Of a DNA stretch of 64,000 bases, positions 33,323 through 42,314 are shown in pieces. The stretch's first letter is position 1; every line of letters begins with the position of its first letter. The position numbers and the translations under genes are program-made. The notes beneath the pieces are model-generated. The model made no database searches. It was given only the letters and a program-made list of their open reading frames with translations, and was not told where the DNA came from. Origin of the DNA: Gemmatimonas phototrophica (lineage in GTDB: Bacteria; Gemmatimonadota; Gemmatimonadetes; Gemmatimonadales; Gemmatimonadaceae); NCBI RefSeq assembly GCF_000695095.2, contig NZ_CP011454.1, positions 3,534,001 to 3,598,000 of the forward strand. The letters run 5' to 3'.

Positions 33323-34987
33323 ATGAGCATCAGCCCTGAGACTGCTGACCGCCGCGCGTCACTCACCCGGTTGGCAGACGACCTGTTTGATGTGCTGGTG
33401 ATTGGGGGCGGCATCACCGGGGCCGGTGTTGCCCGTGAAGCGGCGCTTGCCGGCTATCGGACGGCACTCGTGGAACGTGACGATTTTGCGGCCGGCACCT
33501 CCAGCCGCTCCTCCCGCCTGGTGCATGGTGGCGTCCGGTACCTCGAGCATGGGCACCTGGGGCTGGTTTTCGAATCCAGCCATGAGCGCCGACTGCTCCT
33601 GCAGTTGGCACCGCACCTTGTGCGCCCGCTCGCGTTCACCTGGCCGGTGTACCGGGGCGCGCGCGTGCCGCGGTGGAAAGTACGCGCGGGGCTGCTGTTG
33701 TACGACGCGTTGGCGCTCTTCCGGAATGTGCAGGCGCATGAGGGACTGAACGCCGCCGAGGTGCTGGAGCGCGAACCGGCGCTGACGAGTGAGGGGCTCA
33801 CCGGCGGGGCTCGCTACTGGGACGCGGCCACCAACGATACACGACTCACACTGGCCACCGCGCTCGGTGCCGCGGCCTCTGGCGCGGTGCTGGCGAATCA
33901 CTGCGCCGTGGAAGGGGCGGTGCACTCGGCGAATGGCCGTTTGGCCGGCGTGACGGTGCGCGATGTGCTCACTGACACCACCTTTGCCGTGCGCGCCCGG
34001 GTGGTGGTGAACGCCACCGGACCGTGGAGCGAGGCCACTGCGGCCCTCACTGGCGAGAGCCAGGGAACGCAAGTTCTTGGCTCGGCCGGGACACACATTG
34101 CGGTCCCCCGCCAGCGGATCGGCAATCACGACGCGATCACCATGGTCTCGCCACTGGATGGGCGCGTGATGTTCGTCCTGCCCTCGGGGCCGCACGCCAT
34201 TGTCGGCACCACGGAACAGCCGGCGCGCCGCGGGCCCGACGAAATCAGGGCTACCGAGACCGACGTCACCTACCTGCTTCAGTCGGTGAACCGGATGTTT
34301 CCCCATGCGGCTCTCACCCCCGATGACGTAATCAGTGCGTGGTGTGGCATCCGCCCGCTCGCGATGACTCGCGCGGGTGCGCACTCTGCCAACTCGGCCT
34401 CTCGTGAACACGCGGTCCTCCATCGCGCCGATGGCCTGGTGAGCGTCACGGGTGGCAAACTGACCACGTACCGGGCAATGGCCGCCGACGTGCTCGCGCA
34501 GGCCCGCCGTGAATTTGCGACCAGTGGCAGCGCCCCCGTTCCCATCCACGCGCCACTCCCCAGTGCGTCCACACCGCTACCCGGTGGCGCGTTTGCCTCG
34601 CGTGACGCGCTGATCGCCGAGGCACGGGCCGCCACGCAAGACCACGCGGTGGCTGAACATCTCGTGCATGCCCATGGCACCCAGTGGCAGAAGGTCTGGC
34701 GGTCCACGCACCACACCAGCACAGACGCCGGACGTCTCGTGGAGACGCTCCCCTACACGTGGGCCGAAGTGCGGTACACGGTGCAGCACGAACTGGCCTG
34801 CACGCTTTCGGATGTGCTGATCCGCCGGACCCACGTGGCGTTCGAAACACGCGACCACGGACGTGGCGCGGCGGAACGCATTGCGCCACTCATGGCGTCG
34901 CTACTGGGCTGGAGCGACGAAGAACGCGTCGCCGCGGTAGCGCGCTATCACGCCGACGTCACCCGACTGTTTGCGATTGACGCCTGA
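33323..34987 (+). CDS. glpD: FAD-dependent glycerol-3-phosphate dehydrogenase
   Basis: 554 residues from the ATG at 33323. The N-terminal dinucleotide fold is DVLVIGGGITGAGVA, followed by the family hallmark GTSSRSSRLVHGGVRYL. VVNATGPWS, HAIVGTTEQPA and SVTGGKLTTYRAMA are further conserved patches. It oxidises glycerol 3-phosphate to dihydroxyacetone phosphate at the inner membrane, passing electrons to quinone. Divergence from the fatty acid oxidation genes suggests joint use of lipid breakdown products. Confidence 0.95.
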   Translation: MSISPETADRRASLTRLADDLFDVLVIGGGITGAGVAREAALAGYRTALVERDDFAAGTSSRSSRLVHGGVRYLEHGHLGLVFESSHERRLLLQLAPHLVRPLAFTWPVYRGARVPRWKVRAGLLLYDALALFRNVQAHEGLNAAEVLEREPALTSEGLTGGARYWDAATNDTRLTLATALGAAASGAVLANHCAVEGAVHSANGRLAGVTVRDVLTDTTFAVRARVVVNATGPWSEATAALTGESQGTQVLGSAGTHIAVPRQRIGNHDAITMVSPLDGRVMFVLPSGPHAIVGTTEQPARRGPDEIRATETDVTYLLQSVNRMFPHAALTPDDVISAWCGIRPLAMTRAGAHSANSASREHAVLHRADGLVSVTGGKLTTYRAMAADVLAQARREFATSGSAPVPIHAPLPSASTPLPGGAFASRDALIAEARAATQDHAVAEHLVHAHGTQWQKVWRSTHHTSTDAGRLVETLPYTWAEVRYTVQHELACTLSDVLIRRTHVAFETRDHGRGAAERIAPLMASLLGWSDEERVAAVARYHADVTRLFAIDA

Positions 34988-34999
34988 GCCGCCGCAACC

Positions 35000-35983
35000 T
35001 CAGCCAGGCGTGAGCAGGACCTTGCCCTGACGCCCACCGGCTGCGGCCAGCGCCACGGCTTCCTGCACGCGTGACAACGGGAAGGTGGCATGCACCCGCG
35101 TGGCCAGCTCGCCGCGCGCGATGCGCTGTGCCAGATCACCAAAGAGCGCCTGTTGCTGCGCAGGCGACGCCTCGCGGAACCAGAAGGCCAGCCAGAAGCC
35201 GCGCAGGGTGACGTTGCGAAAGACGAAGGACCCTGGTGCCACCTTGCACGCCTCGCCGCTCATGGCCCCGTAGTTCACCACGGTTCCCCCAATGGCGACG
35301 GTCTGGGCCAGCCGATCGGTGGCCGTTCCGCCAACCGCATCAAGGGCGAGGCGGATCTTTGCCTTGCCGGTGGCCTCGGCCACACGCGCGGCGAGATCCG
35401 GACCGTCCACGAGCACAACATCCCCACCCAAGGCTTCCAACGGCGCCACAGCATCGGCGCGGCGCACAACGCTCACGGTGTGCAGCCCACGGGCTTTGGC
35501 GAGCTGAATGACGTACTCACCCACGCCGCTGTTGGCCGCATTCTGCAGGACCCAGTCGCCGGCATTCAGCGCAACGAATTCAGACAGGAGCAGCGACGCC
35601 GTGGGCGGATTGACCGTGAGCATGGCCATTTGCAGCGGATCGCCGCCGGCCGGCACGCGCATCAGCGCCGCCGCCTTCACGACGATGTGCGAGGCCCACG
35701 TTCCTCCGCCAACCGGGAGGAGCGCCCAGTCACCAATCGCCACGCCGGTGACGCCCTCTCCCAAGGCCGCGACGCGTCCCACCCCTTCGTTTCCTCCCAC
35801 GGCGGGGAGCGGCGGCAGGGCGCCGTACTGACCGGTGATCGTCAGGACATCGGACGGGTTGATTGGCGCCGCGAGGAGTTCCAGCAACACCTCGCCCGCT
35901 CCGGGAGCCGGCGTGGGACGGTCCACACAGGCAATGCGCGTGTGCGGTTCAGCACCACGGGTTTCGTAGAGGGCGAGTTGCAT
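35000..35983 (-). CDS. MDR-superfamily zinc-type alcohol dehydrogenase-like (2-enoyl thioester reductase-like)
   Basis: 327 residues. GroES-like domain to about 130 (PTPAPGAGEVLLELLAAPIN, GNEGVGRVAALG), then the NADPH fold (VLQNAANSGVGEYVIQLAKA, LALDAVGG). The catalytic zinc cysteines of true alcohol dehydrogenases are absent. The QNAANSGVG loop and GSFVFRNVTLRGFWLAFW resemble MECR/Etr1 2-enoyl thioester reductases, so enoyl-ACP or enoyl-CoA reduction is a plausible role, but quinone reductase relatives are not excluded. It starts two bases after the greA stop, so the two are co-transcribed. Confidence 0.85.
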   Translation of the reverse strand: MQLALYETRGAEPHTRIACVDRPTPAPGAGEVLLELLAAPINPSDVLTITGQYGALPPLPAVGGNEGVGRVAALGEGVTGVAIGDWALLPVGGGTWASHIVVKAAALMRVPAGGDPLQMAMLTVNPPTASLLLSEFVALNAGDWVLQNAANSGVGEYVIQLAKARGLHTVSVVRRADAVAPLEALGGDVVLVDGPDLAARVAEATGKAKIRLALDAVGGTATDRLAQTVAIGGTVVNYGAMSGEACKVAPGSFVFRNVTLRGFWLAFWFREASPAQQQALFGDLAQRIARGELATRVHATFPLSRVQEAVALAAAGGRQGKVLLTPG

Positions 35984-35985
35984 GG

Positions 35986-36471
35986 TCAGGCGAGATCGTC
36001 GGCGGCACGATCATGGATCGTGTGCAGTTCCACGATCGTCAGGCGACGAATGCGGTTGGGCAATTTGAGGATGGCCTGATCACCAACCGCCTTGCCTTGC
36101 AAGGCGCGGCCAATGGGAGAACCCATCGTCACATGACCGTCCTGCAATTCACCGGCGTCGCCGAAGACCAACTCGTACGTCTCGCGTTGCGTGGTGGCCT
36201 CATCTTCCACGATCACCTTGGAGCCAAGTCCGACATGGGTGGCGGGGATCTGTGTAATATCGATGTTGGCCAGCTTGGTCACGCGCTGCGTGAGCTGTCC
36301 GAGGCGTGCCTGCACAAACTGCTGACGCTCCAGCGCGGCTTTGTACTCGCTGTTCTCCTTGAGATCACCGAGTTCAACGGCTTTACGGATTTCCGCGGGC
36401 AGCGTGACGTTCAGCTCGAACTGGAGCTTCTCGACTTCGCGTGCCATCTGGGCGATGAGTTCCTGAAACAT
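35986..36471 (-). CDS. greA: Transcription elongation factor GreA/GreB family
   Basis: 161 residues; start ATG at 36471, with an in-frame ATG at 36447 as an alternative. N-terminal coiled coil with the GreA signature GDLKENSEYKAALERQQF near its tip, and a C-terminal FKBP-like domain ending MGSPIGRALQGKAVGDQA. It rescues backtracked RNA polymerase by stimulating transcript cleavage. Two acidic residues at the coil tip are present in GDLKENSEY. Downstream gene is the MDR reductase, two bases away. Confidence 0.95.
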   Translation of the reverse strand: MFQELIAQMAREVEKLQFELNVTLPAEIRKAVELGDLKENSEYKAALERQQFVQARLGQLTQRVTKLANIDITQIPATHVGLGSKVIVEDEATTQRETYELVFGDAGELQDGHVTMGSPIGRALQGKAVGDQAILKLPNRIRRLTIVELHTIHDRAADDLA

Positions 36472-36495
36472 GCGCGTGCCAGCTGAGGCCGGATA

Positions 36496-36530
36496 AAAGG
36501 CGAGCGCCCGGCCGTTGGGGCCGGGCGCCT
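36496..36530 (-). terminator. Intrinsic terminator of the TonB receptor gene
   Basis: On the minus strand gcgcccggcc pairs with ggccgggcgc around a short loop, followed by TCGCCTTTTATCC. It lies about 70 bases past the receptor stop at 36602 and just ahead of greA, so it separates the two. Confidence 0.8.
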
Positions 36531-36601
36531 GATCCCTGAAATATGCCTGGATAGTCTACGGGTTCAACCCTTGCGGGCATCCCGCGGGGCAGGGGGCGGA
36601 T

Positions 36602-38722
36602 TTACGGCGTGACGCCAAGCGTTACCCGGAATGTGCGCGGGGCGCCGGGCATGATGTTGTTGTTGCCGTGCGAGGTCGCATAAATCCGGGAATCCGCGAG
36701 GTTCTCCACGTTCAGCTGTGCGGTGAGCCCCCGCGGCAGCGACAGAAACATCGCCGCATCGAGCCGGGTGAAGGCGGGCAATACCACGCTGTTATCAATG
36801 GCGGCGTAGCGCTGGCCCTGATGCACAACGCCGAACCCGAGCGCGGTCTGCGGCAGCACACGCACCTTGTTCCAGAGCGATGCACTCGTATTCGGCACCA
36901 GTGGCGCCGTGGCGCCCACCCGCGCCGCGCTGGTACGACTCACAATGCGCGCCTGCTGTACCGCCAGTCCGCCCATTACGTCCCAGCGCGCGTGCGGCGT
37001 GCCCTGCACCCCGAATTCGGCACCGGTCGTGCGCTGCCGACCCGTCTGCAGCAGTAACGTCGGGTCCACCGGGTCGGGGGCCGTGGTGTTCGAGCGATCG
37101 AGGGTGAACCAGGCGGCCGTCACATCGAGACCGGGACGTGCTTCCCACTTCACGCCCACCTCCCGATTGCGGAACCGCTCCGGCTGCAGCGTCTGTGTGG
37201 TGGGCGTGAGCGACAGAAACTGGTCGCCACTGCTGGGCAGGTGAGACACACTGTAGCTGCCGTACACCGAGAGCGTACGCGACGGGGTGATCACCACGCC
37301 GCCGCGTGGCGACACCAGATTGTCGATGCGTGACAGGGTGCTGTTGGTGCGGCGGTTCCGGACACGCAGGTCGAACCGATCGTGGCGAATGCCGCCCACC
37401 AGTTGCACGTGGTCGCCGAGATGCAGCTGCTCCTGCAGGAAGAGCGCCGCCACGTTCGCCACGGCACGGTTGTCCGCGTCGGAGGCACTCGCCCGGAAGG
37501 TGACCGGCGTTGTCACCGTTGGCGCCCCGACCGGCACCGCGCGTGCCGTTGCCGTGTTGTCGAAATAGCCCGTGAGCCGCTGATTGTCGGAGCGCTGCTG
37601 ACTCACTTCGGTGCCGACCAGCAAGGTCGAGCGAAGGGAGCCGCGGGCCGCGCGCCACACCGCATCTGTCTGGTTGAACAGACTGCGACGATCCACGGCG
37701 TCGCTGTACGCCCCGAGCGAGAACTGCGTCCCCGCGCTGTTGATGGCGCTGCTGGCAAACACGTTCTGATAGAACTTGTCGTAGGCAAAAGCGCGGGCAT
37801 GCGAACGCAGTGTAAAGCCGTGTCCATTGTCGAACTCTGCCTGCAGATGCGCGCCATCCACCGTCATGCTGGCGCGGCTGAGCGAGGGATCGCCCACGAA
37901 GGTGCGGGTGTCGAGCGCGGACGGTCGCCCGTTGGCGGATGGGAGACCGCGGTCCACGGTGCGACGGTCCACGTAGCGCTCCACCCCCGCGCGCACCATG
38001 GTGCGTCCCAGCATTGCCGATGCGGTGGGATTCACCCCCCACTTTTCGAGTCCCATGTTCCGGCGAAACGAATCGCTCGCTTCGTACATGAGGTTCACGC
38101 GACCAGCCACTTTACCTACCGCATCGCCCATATCGAGCGAAACGCGACGCTGGTCCCACGACCCGGTTTCCACGCGTGCCATGCGTACCGGCGTCCATTC
38201 CGCACGCTTCATGACGCGGTTGATCACGCCGCCGCCGCCCCCGCGCCCGAACACAGTGGCATTGGCCCCCTTCACCGCGTCGATCTGCTGCACGTTGTAC
38301 GTGTCGCGGTAATACTGCGCATCGTCGCGCACCCCGTCCACGAAGAAGTCGGCGGTACTGCTCTGTCCGCGAATCGTGGGAGCGTCGCGGTGCCCTTCCC
38401 CTTGCCCCATGCTGATCCCGGGCACGTACTCCACGGCCTTGGCCATCGACTGGATGTTGAGGTCCAGCAGCAGGGGCGCCGCCAGCACGCTGACCGATTG
38501 CGGCACGTCGCGCAGAGGGGTCAGGGTCCGCGTGGCGGAGCGGCTGGCCGGTGCGGTATAGCGCACGGCGCGCTGCGCATTGGCGCGCACCCGCACGACC
38601 TCGACGGCCTGCGCAGAATCCGGACGCGGGCGACCGGCACTGGCAGGCTGAGCAGCGGGGGAGCGCACCGTGTCTTGGGGGGCCCCGGCAAGCAGGACGG
38701 AAAAAATGAGCGAGGAAACCAT
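36602..38722 (-). CDS. TonB-dependent siderophore receptor
   Basis: 706 residues. A signal peptide of about 15-18 residues is followed by a Pro/Ala linker. The plug domain is at about 60-190 (DVPQSVSVLAAPLL, APTIRGQSSTADFFVDGVRD, VQQIDAVKGANATVFGRG), then a 22-strand barrel ending in TFRVTLGVTP. The plug sequence resembles catecholate siderophore receptors, but the ligand cannot be fixed. Energy comes from TonB-ExbB-ExbD, none of which is encoded here. A Fur-type 7-1-7 site lies just upstream, so iron repression is expected. It ends at an intrinsic terminator and is monocistronic. Confidence 0.93.
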   Translation of the reverse strand: MVSSLIFSVLLAGAPQDTVRSPAAQPASAGRPRPDSAQAVEVVRVRANAQRAVRYTAPASRSATRTLTPLRDVPQSVSVLAAPLLLDLNIQSMAKAVEYVPGISMGQGEGHRDAPTIRGQSSTADFFVDGVRDDAQYYRDTYNVQQIDAVKGANATVFGRGGGGGVINRVMKRAEWTPVRMARVETGSWDQRRVSLDMGDAVGKVAGRVNLMYEASDSFRRNMGLEKWGVNPTASAMLGRTMVRAGVERYVDRRTVDRGLPSANGRPSALDTRTFVGDPSLSRASMTVDGAHLQAEFDNGHGFTLRSHARAFAYDKFYQNVFASSAINSAGTQFSLGAYSDAVDRRSLFNQTDAVWRAARGSLRSTLLVGTEVSQQRSDNQRLTGYFDNTATARAVPVGAPTVTTPVTFRASASDADNRAVANVAALFLQEQLHLGDHVQLVGGIRHDRFDLRVRNRRTNSTLSRIDNLVSPRGGVVITPSRTLSVYGSYSVSHLPSSGDQFLSLTPTTQTLQPERFRNREVGVKWEARPGLDVTAAWFTLDRSNTTAPDPVDPTLLLQTGRQRTTGAEFGVQGTPHARWDVMGGLAVQQARIVSRTSAARVGATAPLVPNTSASLWNKVRVLPQTALGFGVVHQGQRYAAIDNSVVLPAFTRLDAAMFLSLPRGLTAQLNVENLADSRIYATSHGNNNIMPGAPRTFRVTLGVTP

Positions 38723-38728
38723 GGCGAG

Positions 38729-38749
38729 ATTAGTTGAGAACGACTATCA
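38729..38749 (-). promoter_or_regulatory. Fur box at the TonB receptor promoter
   Basis: tgagaac-g-actatca (38735-38749) is a 7-1-7 inverted repeat matching TGATAATnATTATCA at 12 of 14 positions. Next to it a -10-like ACTAAT (minus strand, 38734-38729) is followed by six bases and the receptor ATG, so the repressor would cover the promoter. Confidence 0.75.
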
Positions 38750-38811
38750 TCTAATGCATATGCAGGGTAAACAATGAATCCCGACTTTGTCAATCGGGAT
38801 TAGTTCGTATA

Positions 38812-38841
38812 CAAAAAGGGACCGCCACCATGGCGGCCCCT
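38812..38841 (-). terminator. Intrinsic terminator of the LOG-family gene
   Basis: On the minus strand ggggccgcc pairs with ggcggtccc around atggt and is followed by TTTTTG. It lies about 50 bases past the stop at 38889. Confidence 0.88.
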
Positions 38842-38888
38842 GCGCGGGGCGGGCGAATTGGCCGCCGCCCCGATGCTTCGGCCGCCGT

Positions 38889-39833
38889 CTATGGCGAACC
38901 GCTGGCCGCTCGGCTGGCCTCTTGCGCCTCGTGCGCATCCATTACCGCCTGCGCCGCCTCCCGTGGGTCATCGGTCAGCAGCACCAGATCCAGATCGTTG
39001 GGGGAGATCTTCCCTTCGGCAACCATGCGCGACGTGATCCAGCGCACGAGGCCGGCCCAGTAGTGGGTCCCGAAGAGAATGACCGGGAACTGATAGATCT
39101 TGCCGGTCTGAATGAGCGTCAGCGCCTCGAACAGTTCATCCAGCGTGCCGAAGCCGCCGGGGAAAATGATGAACGCGTTCGAGTACTTGATGAACATCGT
39201 CTTGCGGACAAAGAAGTACCGGAAGTTCACCAGCGTATCGACGTACGGATTGGCGCCCTGCTCAAAGGGCAGCTCAATGTTGCATCCGACCGAATGGCCA
39301 TTGACATCCTTGGCGCCACGATTGGCCGCCTCCATGATGCCGGGGCCGGCGCCGGTGAGGATCGAGAACCCCTGCTCCGCCAGCAGTCGTGCCGTTTCCC
39401 GCGCGGCGCCATACATGGGATCATCCGGCCCAGTGCGCGCGGAGCCGAAGATCGTCACCCCCTTCTGCACATCGGAGAGGGCGTCGAACCCTTCGACGAA
39501 CTCCGAGGTAATGCGCATGACCCGCCACGGATCGGAGCGGGTAAAGGCCGTCGCCTCATCTTTCGGACTTTGCAGCAACTTTTCGTCTTCCGTGAGCATT
39601 GGACGGTCACGGAGTGACTGATCTACCAGACGAGGATCGGCCCGGCGCACGGCACGGGCCCCGCTGGACACCAGCGACTTGGTGTCGGCCGGCTCCCGGC
39701 CGGCCGCACGATGTCCGGCCTCGGTCCGCTCCCGATAGGCCTCCACGGATTGCTGTTCCGCCGTGGTACGTGTGACGGGCGAGGCCTTCTTGCCGGTTGC
39801 TGTTCGAGGGGCCGAGCGTCGTGATTTCGCCAT
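38889..39833 (-). CDS. LOG family protein (TIGR00730-type Rossmann fold)
   Basis: 314 residues. The first 100 are a basic, low-complexity extension (KSRRSAPRTATGKKASP) longer than in most relatives. The Rossmann domain carries the family motifs GAGPGIMEAANRGA and PGGFGTLDELFE, with ARYFF-like NFRYFFVRKTMF between. LOG proteins are nucleoside 5'-monophosphate phosphoribohydrolases that release free bases; older names call them lysine decarboxylases wrongly. Monocistronic, with its own terminator; promoter not identified. Confidence 0.92.
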   Translation of the reverse strand: MAKSRRSAPRTATGKKASPVTRTTAEQQSVEAYRERTEAGHRAAGREPADTKSLVSSGARAVRRADPRLVDQSLRDRPMLTEDEKLLQSPKDEATAFTRSDPWRVMRITSEFVEGFDALSDVQKGVTIFGSARTGPDDPMYGAARETARLLAEQGFSILTGAGPGIMEAANRGAKDVNGHSVGCNIELPFEQGANPYVDTLVNFRYFFVRKTMFIKYSNAFIIFPGGFGTLDELFEALTLIQTGKIYQFPVILFGTHYWAGLVRWITSRMVAEGKISPNDLDLVLLTDDPREAAQAVMDAHEAQEASRAASGSP

Positions 39834-39924
39834 GGAGAGTGTGGGAGTATGCCAGTCGGAGTGGTGAAGCCACGAGGAAGGCGCGTCTCAACGCGTTGGA
39901 CACGCCGCACGCGGCGGGGTCTCC

Positions 39925-41364
39925 GTGAGGCATGATACCACTGGAACGGCCCGGTTGCTCCTGGTCGTAGCCGACGGGGTACGCGCGGATGTGCTGGAAG
40001 AGGAGATGGACGCCGGACGTGCGCCGGCCATGGCGGCGCTGCGGGCGAAAGGGAGCTCACAACCGATCTCCTCCTCGTTTCCGTCGGTGACGGGCCCGGC
40101 GTATGTCCCCTTTCTCATGGGGCATCATCCCGCGCGGGTGGGACTGCCGGGACTCCGCTGGTACGATCGCACCCGGTCACTGCGGTGGGCCCCGGCGCAG
40201 TCGCGCAGCTATGCAGGCTGGGACATCTGGCACGTGGACAGCGATGTCTCGCCGCACATGCCCACCATGCTCGAATATGCGCAACCCTCCATTGCCGCCA
40301 TGAGCATGATTGGTCGGGGGGCCACGCACGGACGCATTGGTCGCGGGCTGGGGTGGATGGCCCGCGCCGCGCCCTCGCATTTCCGGGGGGATCTGCTGGG
40401 ATGGCGCACCGTGGAACGGCAGGCCACCGCGGCATTCCTCAAGCAGTTCGGTAAAGTCCGCCCTCGGTTCTCCGTGCTGGCCATTACCAGCCCCGACAAG
40501 TTTGCCCACAAGTTCGGTGCGCGGTCAGACGCGGTGCGCACCGCCATTCGCGACGTCGATGACGCCATTGGGCGCGCGCAGGAACTGGCGCGGCGTGGCG
40601 GGTGGGGCGAGTCGTTGCACATCTGGGTCACCGGCGACCACGGGCACGCGCCGGTCGCGGACCACGATGATTTGCACGGCTGGCTGGAGAGCGAGGGGCA
40701 CCGCGTGCTGGCGCACCCGCGGCTGAACGTCAAGAACCCGGACGTAGTGCTGATGGTTGGGGGAAACGCCATGGCGCATCTCTACATGGCGCCGGCGCAC
40801 CGGAGCCGACAGTGGTGGGGCGAACATGCCGCGCGATGGGATCAGCTTTTGGACCGGCTGATCGAGCGCCCGTCCATCGATCTCATGGCGATCAGCACCT
40901 CCGATAGCGTGGTGCAGGTGCGTCATGCCGCGCGAGGCGTAGCCGAAGTACGGCGAACGGAGGGGGTGGCCGGCACCCGCTGGTCCTATGTCCCGCTCGA
41001 TGGAGACCCGCTGCTGTTGGGCGGTGCCCATCAGCTGCTCGACAGCAACAGCGCCTGGGCGCTGTCGTCGGAGACGGCCTACCCGGATGCCCTGGTCCAG
41101 CTGTCCTGGCTGGGGGCCTCCAGCCGCGGCGGCGATGTGGTGTTGTCCGCCTCGGAAGGGTGGGATCTGCGGGCCCGTTTTGAGCCGGTGGCCCATATAT
41201 CGACCCACGGCGCCCTGCTCAGAGATCAGATGCTGGTGCCGCTCATCGTGGACGTCGCCACCGCCCGTCGCCCGCAGCGCACCACCGATATCGTCCCCTC
41301 AGCGCTGCAGCTGCTCGGAGTGCATGCCGATACTCTCTTCGACGGACAGTCGTTTCTGCGGTAG
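39925..41364 (+). CDS. Type I phosphodiesterase / nucleotide pyrophosphatase family protein (alkaline phosphatase superfamily)
   Basis: 479 residues from a GTG at 39925; the start is not certain. There is no signal peptide. The N-terminal metal Asp is in LLLVVADGVRADVLEE, the probable nucleophile is Ser/Thr in SSSFPSVTGPAYVPFLMG, and later metal residues appear in SPDKFAHKFG and WVTGDHGHAPVADH. The fold hydrolyses phosphodiesters or pyrophosphates with two metal ions. HIST-like HISTHGALLRDQMLVPL near the C-terminus resembles phosphoglycerate mutase or arylsulfatase relatives. Substrate unknown. Divergent from the LOG gene. Confidence 0.82.
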   Translation: MRHDTTGTARLLLVVADGVRADVLEEEMDAGRAPAMAALRAKGSSQPISSSFPSVTGPAYVPFLMGHHPARVGLPGLRWYDRTRSLRWAPAQSRSYAGWDIWHVDSDVSPHMPTMLEYAQPSIAAMSMIGRGATHGRIGRGLGWMARAAPSHFRGDLLGWRTVERQATAAFLKQFGKVRPRFSVLAITSPDKFAHKFGARSDAVRTAIRDVDDAIGRAQELARRGGWGESLHIWVTGDHGHAPVADHDDLHGWLESEGHRVLAHPRLNVKNPDVVLMVGGNAMAHLYMAPAHRSRQWWGEHAARWDQLLDRLIERPSIDLMAISTSDSVVQVRHAARGVAEVRRTEGVAGTRWSYVPLDGDPLLLGGAHQLLDSNSAWALSSETAYPDALVQLSWLGASSRGGDVVLSASEGWDLRARFEPVAHISTHGALLRDQMLVPLIVDVATARRPQRTTDIVPSALQLLGVHADTLFDGQSFLR

Positions 41365-41481
41365 GTGACCGCAGGAATCGCCACGCGCCAGCAGTCATCG
41401 CGTGTCGCGGTCCGTGCAGCCGGACCGATGATGGCCGGGATGTCGCCCCCCGCGATCGTGTTGTGGAACACCGCTCTGTCC

Positions 41482-42312
41482 ATGTCCGTCCTCTCTCGCA
41501 ATAACGTGCGCGTCTCCGGGCGCGGCGAACAATACATGATCTTCGCGCACGGGTTTGGCTGTGATCAGGCCATGTGGCGTTACGTGGCGCCGGCGTTTGA
41601 AGACAGTCATCGTGTGGTGCGCTTCGACTACGTGGGTGCCGGACAATCTGATGTCACGGCGTATGATGCCACGCGCTACGGTACCCTACAGGGCTACGCC
41701 AGCGACGTGCTCGAAGTCATCGAAGCGCTGGCGGCGCAGCAGGTGGTATTTGTGGGCCATTCCGTGAGCGCGACGGTGGGCATGCTAGCCGCCATCAGAC
41801 GCCCGTCACGCTTCGACCGGCTGATCCATGTCGGGCCATCCCCCAGTTACCTCAACGATCCCCCACACTACCACGGTGGTTTTGCCAAAGAAGATCTGCT
41901 GGGACTCCTGGAGATGATGGAGAAGAACTATTCGGGATGGGCGGGTGCGCTGGCGCCTGTCGTGACGGGCAACCCCGACCATCCGGAGTTTGCGGCGGAA
42001 CTGGAAGCCAGCTTCTGCGCCTACGATACCGCCATCGCGCGTGCCTTTGCCAAAGCCACGTTCCTTTCCGATCACCGTCGGGATGTCGTCGCCGTCCCGG
42101 TGCCATCGCTAATCATTCAGTGCGCACAGGACAACATTGCGCCGGAATCGGTGGGACGATGGCTTGCTGATCACTTGCCCCTGAGCACCTATCACGCGCT
42201 TGAGGCCACTGGACACTGCCCGCACCTCACGCATCCGGACGAGACCATTCGCGCCATCCGCAGCTATCTTGACGGGCCGACAGCCTCGCCGACGCCGGCG
42301 CCCCTGACATAG
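41482..42312 (+). CDS. RsbQ-like alpha/beta hydrolase
   Basis: 276 residues from the ATG at 41482; the frame is open back to 41365 but the family begins here ([13 protein letters not shown]). Similarity to Bacillus RsbQ runs throughout: [47 protein letters not shown] and [18 protein letters not shown]. The triad is complete: Ser in VGHSVSA (about residue 95), Asp in CAQDNIAPE and His in TGHCPH. RsbQ hydrolyses an unknown small hydrophobic ligand to activate its PAS partner RsbP. Here the partner gene starts two bases after the stop and encodes a PAS histidine kinase. Confidence 0.93.
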   Translation: MSVLSRNNVRVSGRGEQYMIFAHGFGCDQAMWRYVAPAFEDSHRVVRFDYVGAGQSDVTAYDATRYGTLQGYASDVLEVIEALAAQQVVFVGHSVSATVGMLAAIRRPSRFDRLIHVGPSPSYLNDPPHYHGGFAKEDLLGLLEMMEKNYSGWAGALAPVVTGNPDHPEFAAELEASFCAYDTAIARAFAKATFLSDHRRDVVAVPVPSLIIQCAQDNIAPESVGRWLADHLPLSTYHALEATGHCPHLTHPDETIRAIRSYLDGPTASPTPAPLT

Positions 42313-42314
42313 CG

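Noticed and set aside
37382-38737. 451-codon open frame on the plus strand opposite the TonB receptor.
   Set aside because: Antisense shadow of a high-GC gene; Arg/His/Ala-rich composition, no recognisable motif. The same applies to 55272-56903, 52999-54387 and 33359-34549.
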